Part shown: positions 50,304 to 58,972 of the stretch, piece after piece
Numbering within the stretch: the first letter of the stretch is position 1
How the letters are laid out: every line of letters begins with the position of its first letter
The notes under the pieces: model-generated
Database searches by the model: none
The model's input: only the letters and a program-made list of their open reading frames with translations
Told to the model about the DNA's origin: nothing
Source: JACNKJ01 sp964344565
GTDB lineage: Bacteria; Krumholzibacteriota; Krumholzibacteriia; JACNKJ01
Direction: 5' to 3'
Assembly: GCA_964344565.1 (NCBI GenBank)
Contig: CAYFNT010000002.1
Location: 221,653-285,652, forward strand
Length of the DNA: 64,000 bases
Made by a program: the position numbers and the translations under genes

Positions 50304-51680
50304 ATGTGGCGCATCGCGGCCCTCGCGGGCCTGTTCATCCTCATTGTGGGTTTGACCGCCTGCCCTCAGCGTATCGTGGAGTCGCCCACGGAAGCTGAAC
50401 CGGATGAATTGGTACTGGGCCCGGGAGAGCATTCCGACACACTGCTGGCCTCCTGGTTCCTGACCCGCAGGGACGAGTACTACCCGCGCATCGAATACCT
50501 CGCGGATCTCGTGGACAGCCTCGCGCCCTACGGCGTACGGGTGGAGCCGGTTCCCGGCTGCGAGTTCCGCCTTGGCTATCACGGCGAAGTCTACGAAGAC
50601 TGGATCCGGAGGAAGTGGGAGAACAGCACTTTCTGGCTCGAGGCCGACAGCTTCTTCCTCGACGATGACCCCCGCACCCTGTACAGCTATTGCGGCGTGG
50701 ACGACGACTCCCTGGCCGTGGAGATCATCGACAACACGGTCTTCCTCGAAGGCCTGACCGGGCAGCCCTGCAAGATCTTCGCCTTTCCCATGCACGACCA
50801 CGATCGTCGCGTGCTGGAATTCCTTCGCGACAACGGTTTCATCGCCGGGCGCAACGGCACCGTGGGCTATGAACCCTGGGATTCCTTTCTGCTCCTGGAC
50901 AGTCCCTACGGCGACTTCGATTACAACTGGGATATGATCTCCCTCTACGAGATGACCTTGTCCCTGACCACGACCGCGGTGATGAGCACCCCTGCCGATT
51001 CGCTGGAGGACTGGCTCTGGGATCCCGATCGATTGCCGCGATGGACTCAGGAACATCGATGGGTCCAGTTCTACACCCACACGGACGATCCGGAAGCGAC
51101 CAGCACCCCCGTATTGGACGCCGACCAGCTGGCGCGGCTGCTTGACGCCGTCGAAAACAGCGGCGAGGTCTGGATCGCTCCCATTGGAGAGATCGCCCAG
51201 TTCGTGCGTGAGACCCATCATCCACTGGCCGAGGACGACCTTCTCTACGAGGCCGACTATCAGGATTCGCGCCCCTGGAACGGCTATCCCTGCGCCTTCA
51301 GCTTCTCCACCGACGACGGCTTCCTCGCCAACCTCTATTCCTATCTGCCGGTCTTCCAGGATCGCAACCTGAGTTTCACTGCCTTCATCAACAAGAAGAA
51401 GGTGCAGGACGCGGACGACCACGAAACGCCCTACTTGGATTCCGCCGAGGTCCTCGCCCTGGCCGCGGCCGGAGTCGAGATCGGCAACCACTCCACGAGT
51501 CATCGTCCGCTCCTTCCTCGAGACGCCTGCCTCGTCAGCCGGCCCGGCGGCATGCTGATGTCGCTGGTGATAAGCCCTCTCGACGGCCGCATGCGCCTGG
51601 ACCTCATCGGGCACCGTCCCATTGAGGATCCGCCCGACACCCCCGCCGACGGTCCCGGTGGCGATGGACCCGGCCCTTGA
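50304..51680 (+). CDS. lipoprotein with a rearranged polysaccharide-deacetylase (NodB-like) domain
   Basis: The protein is 458 residues with a lipobox I-V-G-L-T-A-C. The N-terminal half contains what is normally the C-terminal half of a NodB domain: L-T-G-Q-P-C-K-I-F-A-F-P-M-H-D-H-D-R-R-V and G-F-I-A-G-R-N-G, then W-V-Q-F-Y-T-H-T-D-D. The C-terminal half contains the normally N-terminal motifs: F-S-F-S-T-D-D-G-F (motif 1) and G-N-H-S-T-S-H (motif 2). All metal ligands are present but in permuted order. It is probably a periplasm-facing carbohydrate esterase. The tail is Pro/Gly/Asp-rich. Confidence 0.75.
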   Translation: MWRIAALAGLFILIVGLTACPQRIVESPTEAEPDELVLGPGEHSDTLLASWFLTRRDEYYPRIEYLADLVDSLAPYGVRVEPVPGCEFRLGYHGEVYEDWIRRKWENSTFWLEADSFFLDDDPRTLYSYCGVDDDSLAVEIIDNTVFLEGLTGQPCKIFAFPMHDHDRRVLEFLRDNGFIAGRNGTVGYEPWDSFLLLDSPYGDFDYNWDMISLYEMTLSLTTTAVMSTPADSLEDWLWDPDRLPRWTQEHRWVQFYTHTDDPEATSTPVLDADQLARLLDAVENSGEVWIAPIGEIAQFVRETHHPLAEDDLLYEADYQDSRPWNGYPCAFSFSTDDGFLANLYSYLPVFQDRNLSFTAFINKKKVQDADDHETPYLDSAEVLALAAAGVEIGNHSTSHRPLLPRDACLVSRPGGMLMSLVISPLDGRMRLDLIGHRPIEDPPDTPADGPGGDGPGP

Positions 51681-51745
51681 TTTTTCCTGCCGCTTGAGTT
51701 TTCGTCCTTGAAGCGGCGCCTTTGCGGCGCGGAAGCGAGGATAAA

Positions 51746-52609
51746 ATGAAGCTCATCAGCTACGGCCGGAAGTACGAAGAGCGCGCGGGCCTGCGCAGGG
51801 ACGACGGAGGCTATGTGGATCTGCGGTCCGCTCTGACGGACCTTCCCTCCACCTGGCGCGAAGTGCTCGAGGCGGGGCTCTTCGAGTCGGTGATCGGAGC
51901 CCAGAAGGCGGGCATATTCGATGACGAGCCGCGCATCGATCCGTCAGAGGTCCGTCTGGCGCCGCCGATTCCGAATCCCAGCAAGGTCATCTGCCTGGGG
52001 CTCAACTATCGCGATCACGCCGAGGAGCAGAACAAGCCCCTTCCCGAAAAGCCCATGCTCTTTCCAAAGGTGCCCAGCGCTCTGGTGGGCGACGGCGAAC
52101 CCGTGGTCCTGCCCGTGGACGAGCCCAAGGTCGACCACGAAGTGGAGTTCGCCTTCGTCATCGGCCGCCGCGCGCGGAACGTGTCGGCGGCGGACGCCTA
52201 CGACCATGTGCTCGGCTACACCATCATGAACGACGTGAGCGGCCGCCTGGCCCAGAGCACCGAGAAGCAGTGGCTGCGCGCCAAGGGCTTCGAGACCTTC
52301 GGTCCCATGGGGCCGCACATCGTCACCAAGGACGAGATTCCCGATCCCCACGCCCTGCGTCTGACCTGTCACGTGAACGGCGAGCTGCGGCAGGAGAGCA
52401 GCACTGCGCAGCTCATCTTCCAGGTGCCATTCCTGGTGGAATACCTCAGCCACTCCATGACCCTGGAGCCCGGCGACGTGGTCAGCACCGGCACGCCGGG
52501 CGGCGTGGGCGTGTATCGCGAACCTCCGATCTTCCTGAAGTCCGGCGACGTGATGAGGCTGGAGATCGAGAAGATCGGGGTGCTGGAGAACACCGTAACT
52601 GTGAACTGA
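51746..52609 (+). CDS. fumarylacetoacetate hydrolase (FAH) family enzyme
   Basis: The protein is 287 residues. C-L-G-L-N-Y-R-D-H-A-E-E, the metal-binding V-D-H-E-V-E-F-A-F-V-I-G, Y-T-I-M-N-D-V-S-G-R, and G-D-V-V-S-T-G-T-P-G-G-V-G are family signatures. Members hydrolyse, hydrate or decarboxylate acylpyruvate-type substrates. The exact substrate is not readable. ATG 51746 follows GAGG at five bases. Confidence 0.9.
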   Translation: MKLISYGRKYEERAGLRRDDGGYVDLRSALTDLPSTWREVLEAGLFESVIGAQKAGIFDDEPRIDPSEVRLAPPIPNPSKVICLGLNYRDHAEEQNKPLPEKPMLFPKVPSALVGDGEPVVLPVDEPKVDHEVEFAFVIGRRARNVSAADAYDHVLGYTIMNDVSGRLAQSTEKQWLRAKGFETFGPMGPHIVTKDEIPDPHALRLTCHVNGELRQESSTAQLIFQVPFLVEYLSHSMTLEPGDVVSTGTPGGVGVYREPPIFLKSGDVMRLEIEKIGVLENTVTVN

Positions 52610-52632
52610 GAACTGTGAACTGAGAACTGTGA
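52596..52632. repeat. AACTGTG/AACTGAG heptanucleotide repeat
   Basis: Five heptamers AACTGTG and AACTGAG alternate across the end of the FAH-family gene, so that the stop codon TGA is itself formed by the repeat. The unit is close to the AACTATG repeat at 2051. Confidence 0.75.
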
Positions 52633-52660
52633 ATCTGGGTTCTCAGACCTCCGTTCTAGT

Positions 52661-52700
52661 GCAATAAGAAGAGGGGCCTTTCGGCCCCTCTTCTTATTGC
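52661..52700. terminator. bidirectional terminator with 18-bp perfect stem
   Basis: GCAATAAGAAGAGGGGCC and its exact complement flank a four-base loop between two convergent genes. AT-rich outer arms give partial U-runs in both directions. Confidence 0.85.
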
Positions 52701-52731
52701 TGTTCCGTGAGAGCCGAAGGCTCGAACGGAC

Positions 52732-54573
52732 TTACTCCAGAGGCAGATCCAGTCCGGGCTGGCTCCACTTGTGACCGGTGAGCAGGTCGTACCAGAGATT
52801 GTTCGACCCGAACTTGAGGCTGTAGGCCTCGTAGCCCAGCATGTTCAGGTATGCGGTCATCTGGCTGGAGGTCTGACCGGTCCAGCAGTACACGATCACC
52901 GGCATATCGGTGGGCACGTACATGAGGAGCTCGTCCATTCCGAGACTGGCCTGTGGCGTGAACTGATAGGCGCCTTCCAGGTGTCCGGGGATGCCGGAGC
53001 CACCGGTGCCGTTGTAGTCGTCGGCGCCGAAGTAGTTGATGATGAAGTAGTTATCCAGGCCCTCGATCACGAGATCGGAGTAATTCTTACCCTTGAAGCC
53101 ATTGTTAAGCATGGTTGCAACCTGGTTGTAGACCGAAGTGTCGTCGTCGACGTAGGTCGTGTCCAGGATCGGCCAGGTGTAGCTCGTGTCCAGAGCGTTG
53201 GACGTGGTTTCGTAACCCGCACCACTCCCCGTGTTGGGGGTCCACTTGTCCAGGCTGCTGTGCCAGGCGCTCATGCCGAACTTGAGGCTGTAGGCCTCGT
53301 AGCCCAGCGCGCGCAGGGCGATGACGACGTGTCCGGCGCTCTGACCCGTGTAACAAGCCACCAGGAAGGGCTCGTCCATGGGGAAGGTGCGGGCGGCCAT
53401 GTCATCCAGCAAGGTTCCCAGGCCGGTGTGATAGGCGCCGGGAATGTGGCTGGTGTTGTAGTCCTCTTCGGAGCGGACATCCAGCACGGTGTAGTCGCCG
53501 GCGTCGATGTCCAGCCACAGCTCGTTGCTGGCGGCGATGACGGCGGGGGCGTTGGTGTTGACGTAGTCGATGGTGGCATCATGAGAGGCCGCGAAGTTGC
53601 CCTCGAAGGGATAGGCTAGTCCGGGGCTGCTCCACTTGTGGCCGGTGAGCTCATCGTACCAGAGGTTGTTCGAACCGAACTTGAGGCTGTAGGCCTCGTA
53701 GCCCAGCATGTTTAGGTAGGCGGTCATCTGGCTGGAGGTCTGACCGGTCCAGCAGTAGACGACGACAGGCATGTCGGTGGGGATGTACTCGAGCATCTCG
53801 TCCATGCCCATGCTGGCCTGCGGCGTGAACTGATAGGCGCCTTCGAGGTGTCCGGGAATGCCGGAGTCGCCGGTGCCGTTGTAGTCGGCTTCGCCGAAGT
53901 AGTTGATGATGAAGTAATTGTCCAGGCCGTTGGTGACCATGTCCGTGTAGGTGATGCCCTTGAAACCGGCGGAAAGCATCGCCTCCACGCGGGCTTCGAC
54001 GGCCTCTTCCTCGGTGGCCGCGCCTTCATCCCAACTGGGGAAGTCGTAGATGTCGACGGCCGGGTTGGCGGTGGTCTCGAAAGCGACGCCGCTGGCGCAG
54101 TTGCCGCTCCACTTGTCGAGGCTGGTGTGCCAGGCGCTCATGCCGAACTTCACGCTGTAGGCCTCGTAGCCCAGCGCGCGCAGGGCGATGACGCCATGAC
54201 CCGCGCTCTGGCCCGTGTAGCAGACAGCCAGGAAGGGCTTGTCCGTGGGCAGCGCGCGGCCGTTCAGCTGGTCGAGCAGATTGCCGAGGCTCACGTCGTA
54301 GGAACCCGGAATGTGGTTGGTGTTGTAGTCCGAGCTGGCACGGAAGTCCAGGACGGTGTAGTCCCCCGCCTGGATATCCAGAAGCAGATCTTCGTTGACG
54401 GCCTTGACCGCCGGCGCGTCGCTATTGACGTAGCCGATCAGCGCATCGTGCACGGCCGCGAACTGCTCGGCGGACGTAAGAGTGGTCGGGTCGGTCGTAT
54501 CGTCATCGCTCGAGCAACCCAGCAGGGCGAAGGCGAAGACCGCCGGAAGAAGTAGGGTCCAGAGTTTCCGCAT
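52732..54573 (-). CDS. lipoprotein with four rhodanese domains
   Basis: The protein is 613 residues. AGGAG precedes ATG 54573 and the lipobox is A-L-L-G-C. Four rhodanese domains are arranged A-B-A'-B'. A-type domains have active loops A-V-C-Y-T-G-Q-S-A-G-H and V-A-C-Y-T-G-Q-S-A-G-H. Both B-type domains have V-Y-C-W-T-G-Q-T-S-S-Q. Every domain keeps its Cys, so all four could carry persulfide. An internal duplication of 289 codons made the second pair. It is probably periplasm-facing and linked to sulfur transfer. It follows the multiheme cytochrome gene on the same strand. Confidence 0.88.
   Translation of the reverse strand: MRKLWTLLLPAVFAFALLGCSSDDDTTDPTTLTSAEQFAAVHDALIGYVNSDAPAVKAVNEDLLLDIQAGDYTVLDFRASSDYNTNHIPGSYDVSLGNLLDQLNGRALPTDKPFLAVCYTGQSAGHGVIALRALGYEAYSVKFGMSAWHTSLDKWSGNCASGVAFETTANPAVDIYDFPSWDEGAATEEEAVEARVEAMLSAGFKGITYTDMVTNGLDNYFIINYFGEADYNGTGDSGIPGHLEGAYQFTPQASMGMDEMLEYIPTDMPVVVYCWTGQTSSQMTAYLNMLGYEAYSLKFGSNNLWYDELTGHKWSSPGLAYPFEGNFAASHDATIDYVNTNAPAVIAASNELWLDIDAGDYTVLDVRSEEDYNTSHIPGAYHTGLGTLLDDMAARTFPMDEPFLVACYTGQSAGHVVIALRALGYEAYSLKFGMSAWHSSLDKWTPNTGSGAGYETTSNALDTSYTWPILDTTYVDDDTSVYNQVATMLNNGFKGKNYSDLVIEGLDNYFIINYFGADDYNGTGGSGIPGHLEGAYQFTPQASLGMDELLMYVPTDMPVIVYCWTGQTSSQMTAYLNMLGYEAYSLKFGSNNLWYDLLTGHKWSQPGLDLPLE
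52739..54466. repeat. internal 867-bp tandem duplication in the rhodanese gene
   Basis: Two copies offset by 867 bases (289 codons) cover almost the whole mature protein. The stretch around G-Q-T-S-S-Q-M-T-A-Y-L-N-M-L-G-Y is identical in both copies at protein level and nearly so in DNA, indicating a recent duplication or gene conversion. Confidence 0.85.
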
Positions 54574-54671
54574 TGCAATACTCCTGTGTTTTTGGGCGAA
54601 AGCCCGGTTCTCCTGCTTGTTTGGCCCTGCTGTGCAGGCCCGGAATCCGGTCGGAGGGTCGGACTCCTTGT

Positions 54672-56057
54672 CTAGTGGAACTCGTTGATGATCACGGACT
54701 CATTGGCCGTCTCATCGGAAAGTCCCTCTATATCGATGTCACGGAGGTAGAAGCCTTTGTAGACGTCTTCCTTGTCGTGGCAGCTAGCGCCGCAGCCCTG
54801 CCCGGCCTCGACCGTGGTCTGGGCCGTCCAGAGGCGGATGTTGTGCGGCGAATTGTACTTCCAGGTGGGAACCGCATCGAAATCGTTGAGGATGATGCCG
54901 TCCCACATGGGATCCTCGTAGGTCTCGGTTTCGTTGACCGGAACGTGGCGCACGACGCAGTAGTCGTATTCACTACGCTCGTCCAGCGGGTTCTTGCCGA
55001 TCTTGAACATCACCACGCTGGGATCGATGTCGAAGCCGTGTTCGCTGCCCGCCGGGTTCGGGTGGCAGTTCGAGCAGTTCTTGTAAGGCTGGGAGTGGCA
55101 GACCTGGCACTGCAGATCGACGCCTGTCCAGCCTTCCCAGTGAGCTTCGTGAAAGTTGTTGGCCTCCACGACGTCACCGTGACAGTCCTCGCAGCGGGGC
55201 ATCTCGGTCATGGCGTAGCGGTGCGGGAAGATGCCGAGGTCCTCGCCGTTGCCGGGCGTCATGTTGTGCATCTCGTTGCCGGAATGGCACTCCTCGCAGG
55301 TCATGAAGTTGCCGCTCCAGTGGACGTCGGCTGGGTAGTCGAAAACCTCGTCGCCGTCCACGTCGTGCTGTCCCAGATAGTCGATACCGATGCGGCTGCC
55401 GTGGCAGGCCGTGCACTGGTCGGTCATGTGGGGACGCTTGCGGAAGTCGTGACCGTCCACGAAGCCGCCGCCCACGCTGTTGGGCCGGCTGATGTGGCAC
55501 TCCCCGCAACCCGTGTGGCAACCGGCGCAGCGCAGGCCGAAGCCCTCGGTGTCCTCAATGCCCGTTTCGTAGGTGCAGCGTTTGTTCGCCGCGTCGATGT
55601 AGCCCCAGAGATTGGTGTGCAGGCTGTTGCCCACCGCGTCGACGATGTCGTCGTGGTGGCAGCCATTGCAGGCGCCGGCGAGGCTGGCGTCGACCACCAG
55701 TCCCTCGTGGGCGTCTTCGTAGCCGCTGAAGGTACCGTCGGCGGGACCGTCATGGCAGACCTGGCAGCTCAGGGCTCCGTGGGTGCTTTCGGTGAAGTCG
55801 GCGTCGACGAGAACTTTTTCCCACGCTTCCAGCGGGGGAACATCGCCGCCTCAGCCGTCCTCTCGGCCGGAGGCCGGTGGTGTCCACCTGCCATCGGCGG
55901 TCAATTCCTGAAGTCGGACTTCATCGCTGTGACAGCCGATGCAGGTCTGGCCGGTGTCGCCGTCGGGACCCGAGGTGATCTCACGTTCCTTCGTGCATCC
56001 GAAGAAGAAGGCAAGCGCGATCACCGGCAGGAGGAGGAAAGGAATCATCCTACGCAT
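54672..56057 (-). CDS. multiheme c-type cytochrome lipoprotein with an in-frame TGA
   Basis: From ATG 56057 (GGGAGT upstream) the product starts with a lipoprotein signal (A-F-F-F-G-C) and the first heme site C-I-G-C-H. At codon 69 a TGA (55853-55851) interrupts. The same frame then continues without another stop to 54672, giving 461 residues. Heme sites are C-I-G-C-H, C-Q-V-C-H, C-N-G-C-H, C-A-G-C-H, C-G-E-C-H, C-T-A-C-H, C-E-E-C-H, C-E-D-C-H, C-Q-V-C-H and C-S-N-C-H. A C-G-A-S-C-H could be an eleventh. It is probably an extracytoplasmic electron carrier. The TGA could be selenocysteine, a nonsense mutation or an error. It lies between tetR and the rhodanese gene. Confidence 0.75.
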
Positions 56058-56060
56058 TGT

Positions 56061-56693
56061 TTACTCCCGTGTTGAAGCGTCGCCGTTGGTCTTCATGAGG
56101 CCGCGGGCGAAGATCGGCACGTTGTTGTTCACCACCGCGTCGGACGAGTAGGTGGTGCTTTCGAGGTTGTTCCAGAGCTCGACGTTCAGGGCGCAGTCCA
56201 TGACCATGCCCACGAAGCAGCGGCTGGTGATGAAGGCGTTCACCTCGCGGATCTCGCCGGAGGCGATGCGCTCCTTGAGCTCCTCGCGGAGGAACTGGAT
56301 GAAGGGGTAGCGGAATTCGCGGTAGAGCAGCGTGGAACTGCGGAAGCCCTCGAGGCTGCTGAAGAGCATCATGCGGATGAGCTCGGGATCCCGGCGGGAT
56401 GTCTCGAGAATCTGCCGCGAGATGAAGAAGAGCACGTCTTCGATGCTCCCCTTCCGCTTCTGGCCCTCGAGGCGCTCCTTGATCTGGTGCTTGGCCGTCT
56501 TGCTTCGGATGGACTCCTCGTAGAGGTGTTCCTTGTTGTCGAAGTGCTTGTAGATGGCGGCTTCGGTGATGCCGCACTCCCGCGCGATGCGGCGTACCGT
56601 GGCTCCCTCGAATCCGTGATTGGCGAACAGGCGGCTGGCGATTTCGATCAGGCAGTCCCTGCGGCTGGCGGGTTTCTGTGTGGACTCTTCCAT
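56061..56693 (-). CDS. TetR-family transcriptional regulator
   Basis: The protein is 210 residues. The N-terminal helix-turn-helix is A-S-R-L-F-A-N-H-G-F-E-G-A-T-V-R-R-I-A-R-E-C-G-I (shown in part) followed by E-A-A-I-Y-K-H-F-D-N-K. The C-terminal ligand domain is of the AcrR-like type. AAAGGA precedes ATG 56693. The cytochrome gene starts three bases after its stop, so the regulator heads the tetR-cytochrome-rhodanese unit and probably represses it. Confidence 0.88.
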   Translation of the reverse strand: MEESTQKPASRRDCLIEIASRLFANHGFEGATVRRIARECGITEAAIYKHFDNKEHLYEESIRSKTAKHQIKERLEGQKRKGSIEDVLFFISRQILETSRRDPELIRMMLFSSLEGFRSSTLLYREFRYPFIQFLREELKERIASGEIREVNAFITSRCFVGMVMDCALNVELWNNLESTTYSSDAVVNNNVPIFARGLMKTNGDASTRE

Positions 56694-56733
56694 TTCGGTC
56701 CTTTTTCGATTATCGGGCCTGATTATTTGGTAA

Positions 56734-56773
56734 GTGAACGATCACAACCTAGCACTTGTGAAAAATTTGTCAA
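56734..56773 (-). promoter_or_regulatory. promoter and candidate operator of the tetR operon
   Basis: On the minus strand, a consensus TTGACA (56773-56768) and TAGGTT (56751-56746) are 16 bases apart. Immediately downstream, GTGATCGTTCAC (56745-56734) has GTGA/TCAC inverted arms and overlaps the expected transcription start. That is a typical place for autorepression by TetR proteins. Confidence 0.55.
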
Positions 56774-56835
56774 TGCTGTTCACTGAGAAAAGAGAGCGGC
56801 GCTATAGCCCGTTAATTGAAAGGCACTTAGGCGGC

Positions 56836-57507
56836 TCAGTCGGCCAGTTCGCGGGGTTTGAGCCGATGGGCCAGATAGAGGAAGGGAGTGTCCAGGGCCG
56901 CCACCAGGATCTTGAGGATCCAGGTGAAGAGGATGGCCTCGCCGATGGGAAAGACGCCCCAGAAGGCGATGCAGTAGAAGACGACGGTGTCGACGGCCTG
57001 GCTGATCCAGGTGGATCCGTTGTTGCGCAGCCAGAGTGCGCGGTCGCCGGTGGCGCGGCGGATGCGGTGGTAGAGCCAGACGTCCAGATGCTGGGCCGTG
57101 AGGTAGGCGGCCAGGCTGCCCAGGACGATGCGGGGCAGGAAGCCGAAGATGGCCTGCATATGAGGCTGGGCCACGTCGAACTCGCCGGGCGAATAGCGAA
57201 GCATGACCTGCAGGGTCACCAGGAAGAAGAGCCCGCCCATGAATCCGATGCGCACGGCCTTGCGGGCCTCCTTGGCGCCCCAGTGCTCGCTGAGCAGGTC
57301 GGTGGCCAGGAAGAGCGAGGCGTAGAGCACGTTGCCGCCGGTGGCGTCCAGGCCGAAAAGACTCATCTGCTTGACCACGACCAGGTTCATCATCACCGTG
57401 GCCATGGCCATGTAGCTCATGAGCCAGACCCTGCCCATTCGGAAGCAGAACATCACCAGGGCCAGGGTGCCCAGGGTCTGAAGCAGGTAGATGATGCCGT
57501 TAGTCAT
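56836..57507 (-). CDS. yhhQ: queuosine precursor transporter (YhhQ family)
   Basis: The protein is 223 residues with about six transmembrane helices. The family segment N-V-L-Y-A-S-L-F-L-A-T-D-L-L-S-E-H-W-G and the later D-T-V-V-F-Y-C-I-A-F are clear. YhhQ proteins import preQ0, preQ1 or queuine for tRNA queuosine synthesis. GGAGGT lies five bases before ATG 57507. The start overlaps the end of the nucleotidyltransferase gene by eight bases, pairing two tRNA-related functions. Confidence 0.88.
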   Translation of the reverse strand: MTNGIIYLLQTLGTLALVMFCFRMGRVWLMSYMAMATVMMNLVVVKQMSLFGLDATGGNVLYASLFLATDLLSEHWGAKEARKAVRIGFMGGLFFLVTLQVMLRYSPGEFDVAQPHMQAIFGFLPRIVLGSLAAYLTAQHLDVWLYHRIRRATGDRALWLRNNGSTWISQAVDTVVFYCIAFWGVFPIGEAILFTWILKILVAALDTPFLYLAHRLKPRELAD

Positions 57508-58855
57508 CGTTTACCTCCAGCCAGCGCAGCGCGCCGTCGAGATCGTCGAATTCACCGTCGAGCTGCGCTTCGTAGGCCTGGCGCAGGCGCTCGCCCATGT
57601 CGGGACCGGGCTTCCAGCCACGGTCCAGCAGATGGCGCCCGAGCAGGACGGGCCTAGGCGCCGCGTCCACCACCTCCAGCTCCGCGGCCCGCTCCAGCAG
57701 CCAGTCGCCGGCGGGGAAATCGCGCTCGCGGGCGTCGGAAGTGCCGCGCCCGAAGTGATCGGCCCGGGCCCAACGCACCAGATCGGCGATCTTCACCTGC
57801 AGAGCCAGGCGGCGGATGGCCCCCTTCCCCACCTCATCGCGCACCCGATAGAGCTCGGCCGGGCGCAGATGGTAGCGCACCACCTGCACCACGCCGTCGA
57901 TGAGGTCGGCGTCGCGGGTCATGCGCTCCATGAAGCGGCGTGCGGGGTCCACGCCCTCTTCGCAGTGGCCCGGGCTGACGATGCGGCCGTCCTTCTCGAA
58001 GGTGGTGAGGGGCTTGCCGAAATCGTGGCAGAGGGCGCCGAACATGAGGATGAGGTCCTCGGCCCGATCGCCGCGGCGAAGCTTCGCGGCCTCGTCCAGG
58101 ACCAGAAGGGTGTGGGTCCACACGTCGCCCTCGGGGTGCCAGGTGGGATCCTGCAGGCAGCCGATGAGCGCCGCCAGTTCGGGATGGAAGACGAGCACGC
58201 CCGCCTTGCGCGCCGTCTCCAGGCCAAGGCTCGGGTGCTCGGCCTCGAGCAGTAGCCGCGACCACTCGGTGAAGACCCGCTCGGGGGCAAGTTCGGAAAG
58301 GTCCATGCGGCGACAGAGCTCGAGGGTCTCCGGCGCGGCGGCCATCTCGAAGCGGGCGGTCTGCTGCATGAGCCGGTAGGCGCGCAGCGGATCCTCTTCG
58401 AAGGCGGGGCCCACGTGGCGCAGCACCCGGGCTTCGAGGTCGCGCCGACCGCCGAAGAAGTCGAGGACCTCGCCGGTGAGCAGGTTCTGGAGCATGGCGT
58501 TCACGGTGAAGTCGCGGCGGGCGCAGGCCTCTTCGAAGCTGATGTCCGGATCGAGGTCGACCATGAAGCCCCGGTGTCCACGGCCTTGACGGTTTTCCCG
58601 GCGGGGGAGGGAGAAGTCGATGTCCCCCTCGTCGGTATGAAGTTTGAGGATGCCGAAGCTGCGGCCCACCGCCGAGACCCTGCCCCTGGCGCGCAGGATT
58701 TCCTCGAGATCGGCCAGGGGCAGGCCGTGCACCTCGATATCGAGGTCCACGGGCTCCCGTCCGAGCAGGAGGTCGCGAACGTAACCCCCTGCGTACCAAG
58801 AGCTTCCACCCTTGGACGAGATTTCTTCGGCTATATGGTGGACGAGGGCCTTCAT
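57500..58855 (-). CDS. CCA-type tRNA nucleotidyltransferase / poly(A) polymerase family
   Basis: The protein is 451 residues. The nucleotidyltransferase core is A-G-G-Y-V-R-D-L-L-L-G-R-E-P-V-D-L-D-I-E-V, followed by R-R-D-F-T-V-N-A-M and the E-D-P-L-R-A-Y-R-L-M-Q helix. A C-terminal HD domain is present (W-T-H-T-L-L-V and L-C-H-D-F-G-K-P). The enzyme adds CCA or part of it to tRNA 3' ends; the HD domain would give phosphatase or phosphodiesterase activity. Whether it acts as full CCA-adding or A-adding enzyme cannot be decided here. Confidence 0.88.
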   Translation of the reverse strand: MKALVHHIAEEISSKGGSSWYAGGYVRDLLLGREPVDLDIEVHGLPLADLEEILRARGRVSAVGRSFGILKLHTDEGDIDFSLPRRENRQGRGHRGFMVDLDPDISFEEACARRDFTVNAMLQNLLTGEVLDFFGGRRDLEARVLRHVGPAFEEDPLRAYRLMQQTARFEMAAAPETLELCRRMDLSELAPERVFTEWSRLLLEAEHPSLGLETARKAGVLVFHPELAALIGCLQDPTWHPEGDVWTHTLLVLDEAAKLRRGDRAEDLILMFGALCHDFGKPLTTFEKDGRIVSPGHCEEGVDPARRFMERMTRDADLIDGVVQVVRYHLRPAELYRVRDEVGKGAIRRLALQVKIADLVRWARADHFGRGTSDARERDFPAGDWLLERAAELEVVDAAPRPVLLGRHLLDRGWKPGPDMGERLRQAYEAQLDGEFDDLDGALRWLEVNDD

Positions 58856-58972
58856 TTTGCCATCTTATCGGGGTGACCGAGGCCCCACGCCCCGGCCACG
58901 GCCCGCCTGCCAAGCGGGCGCAGCATAGGTAAATTCTTGAAACATGGCAAGATGGGCTTTCGTTACCGGCTC

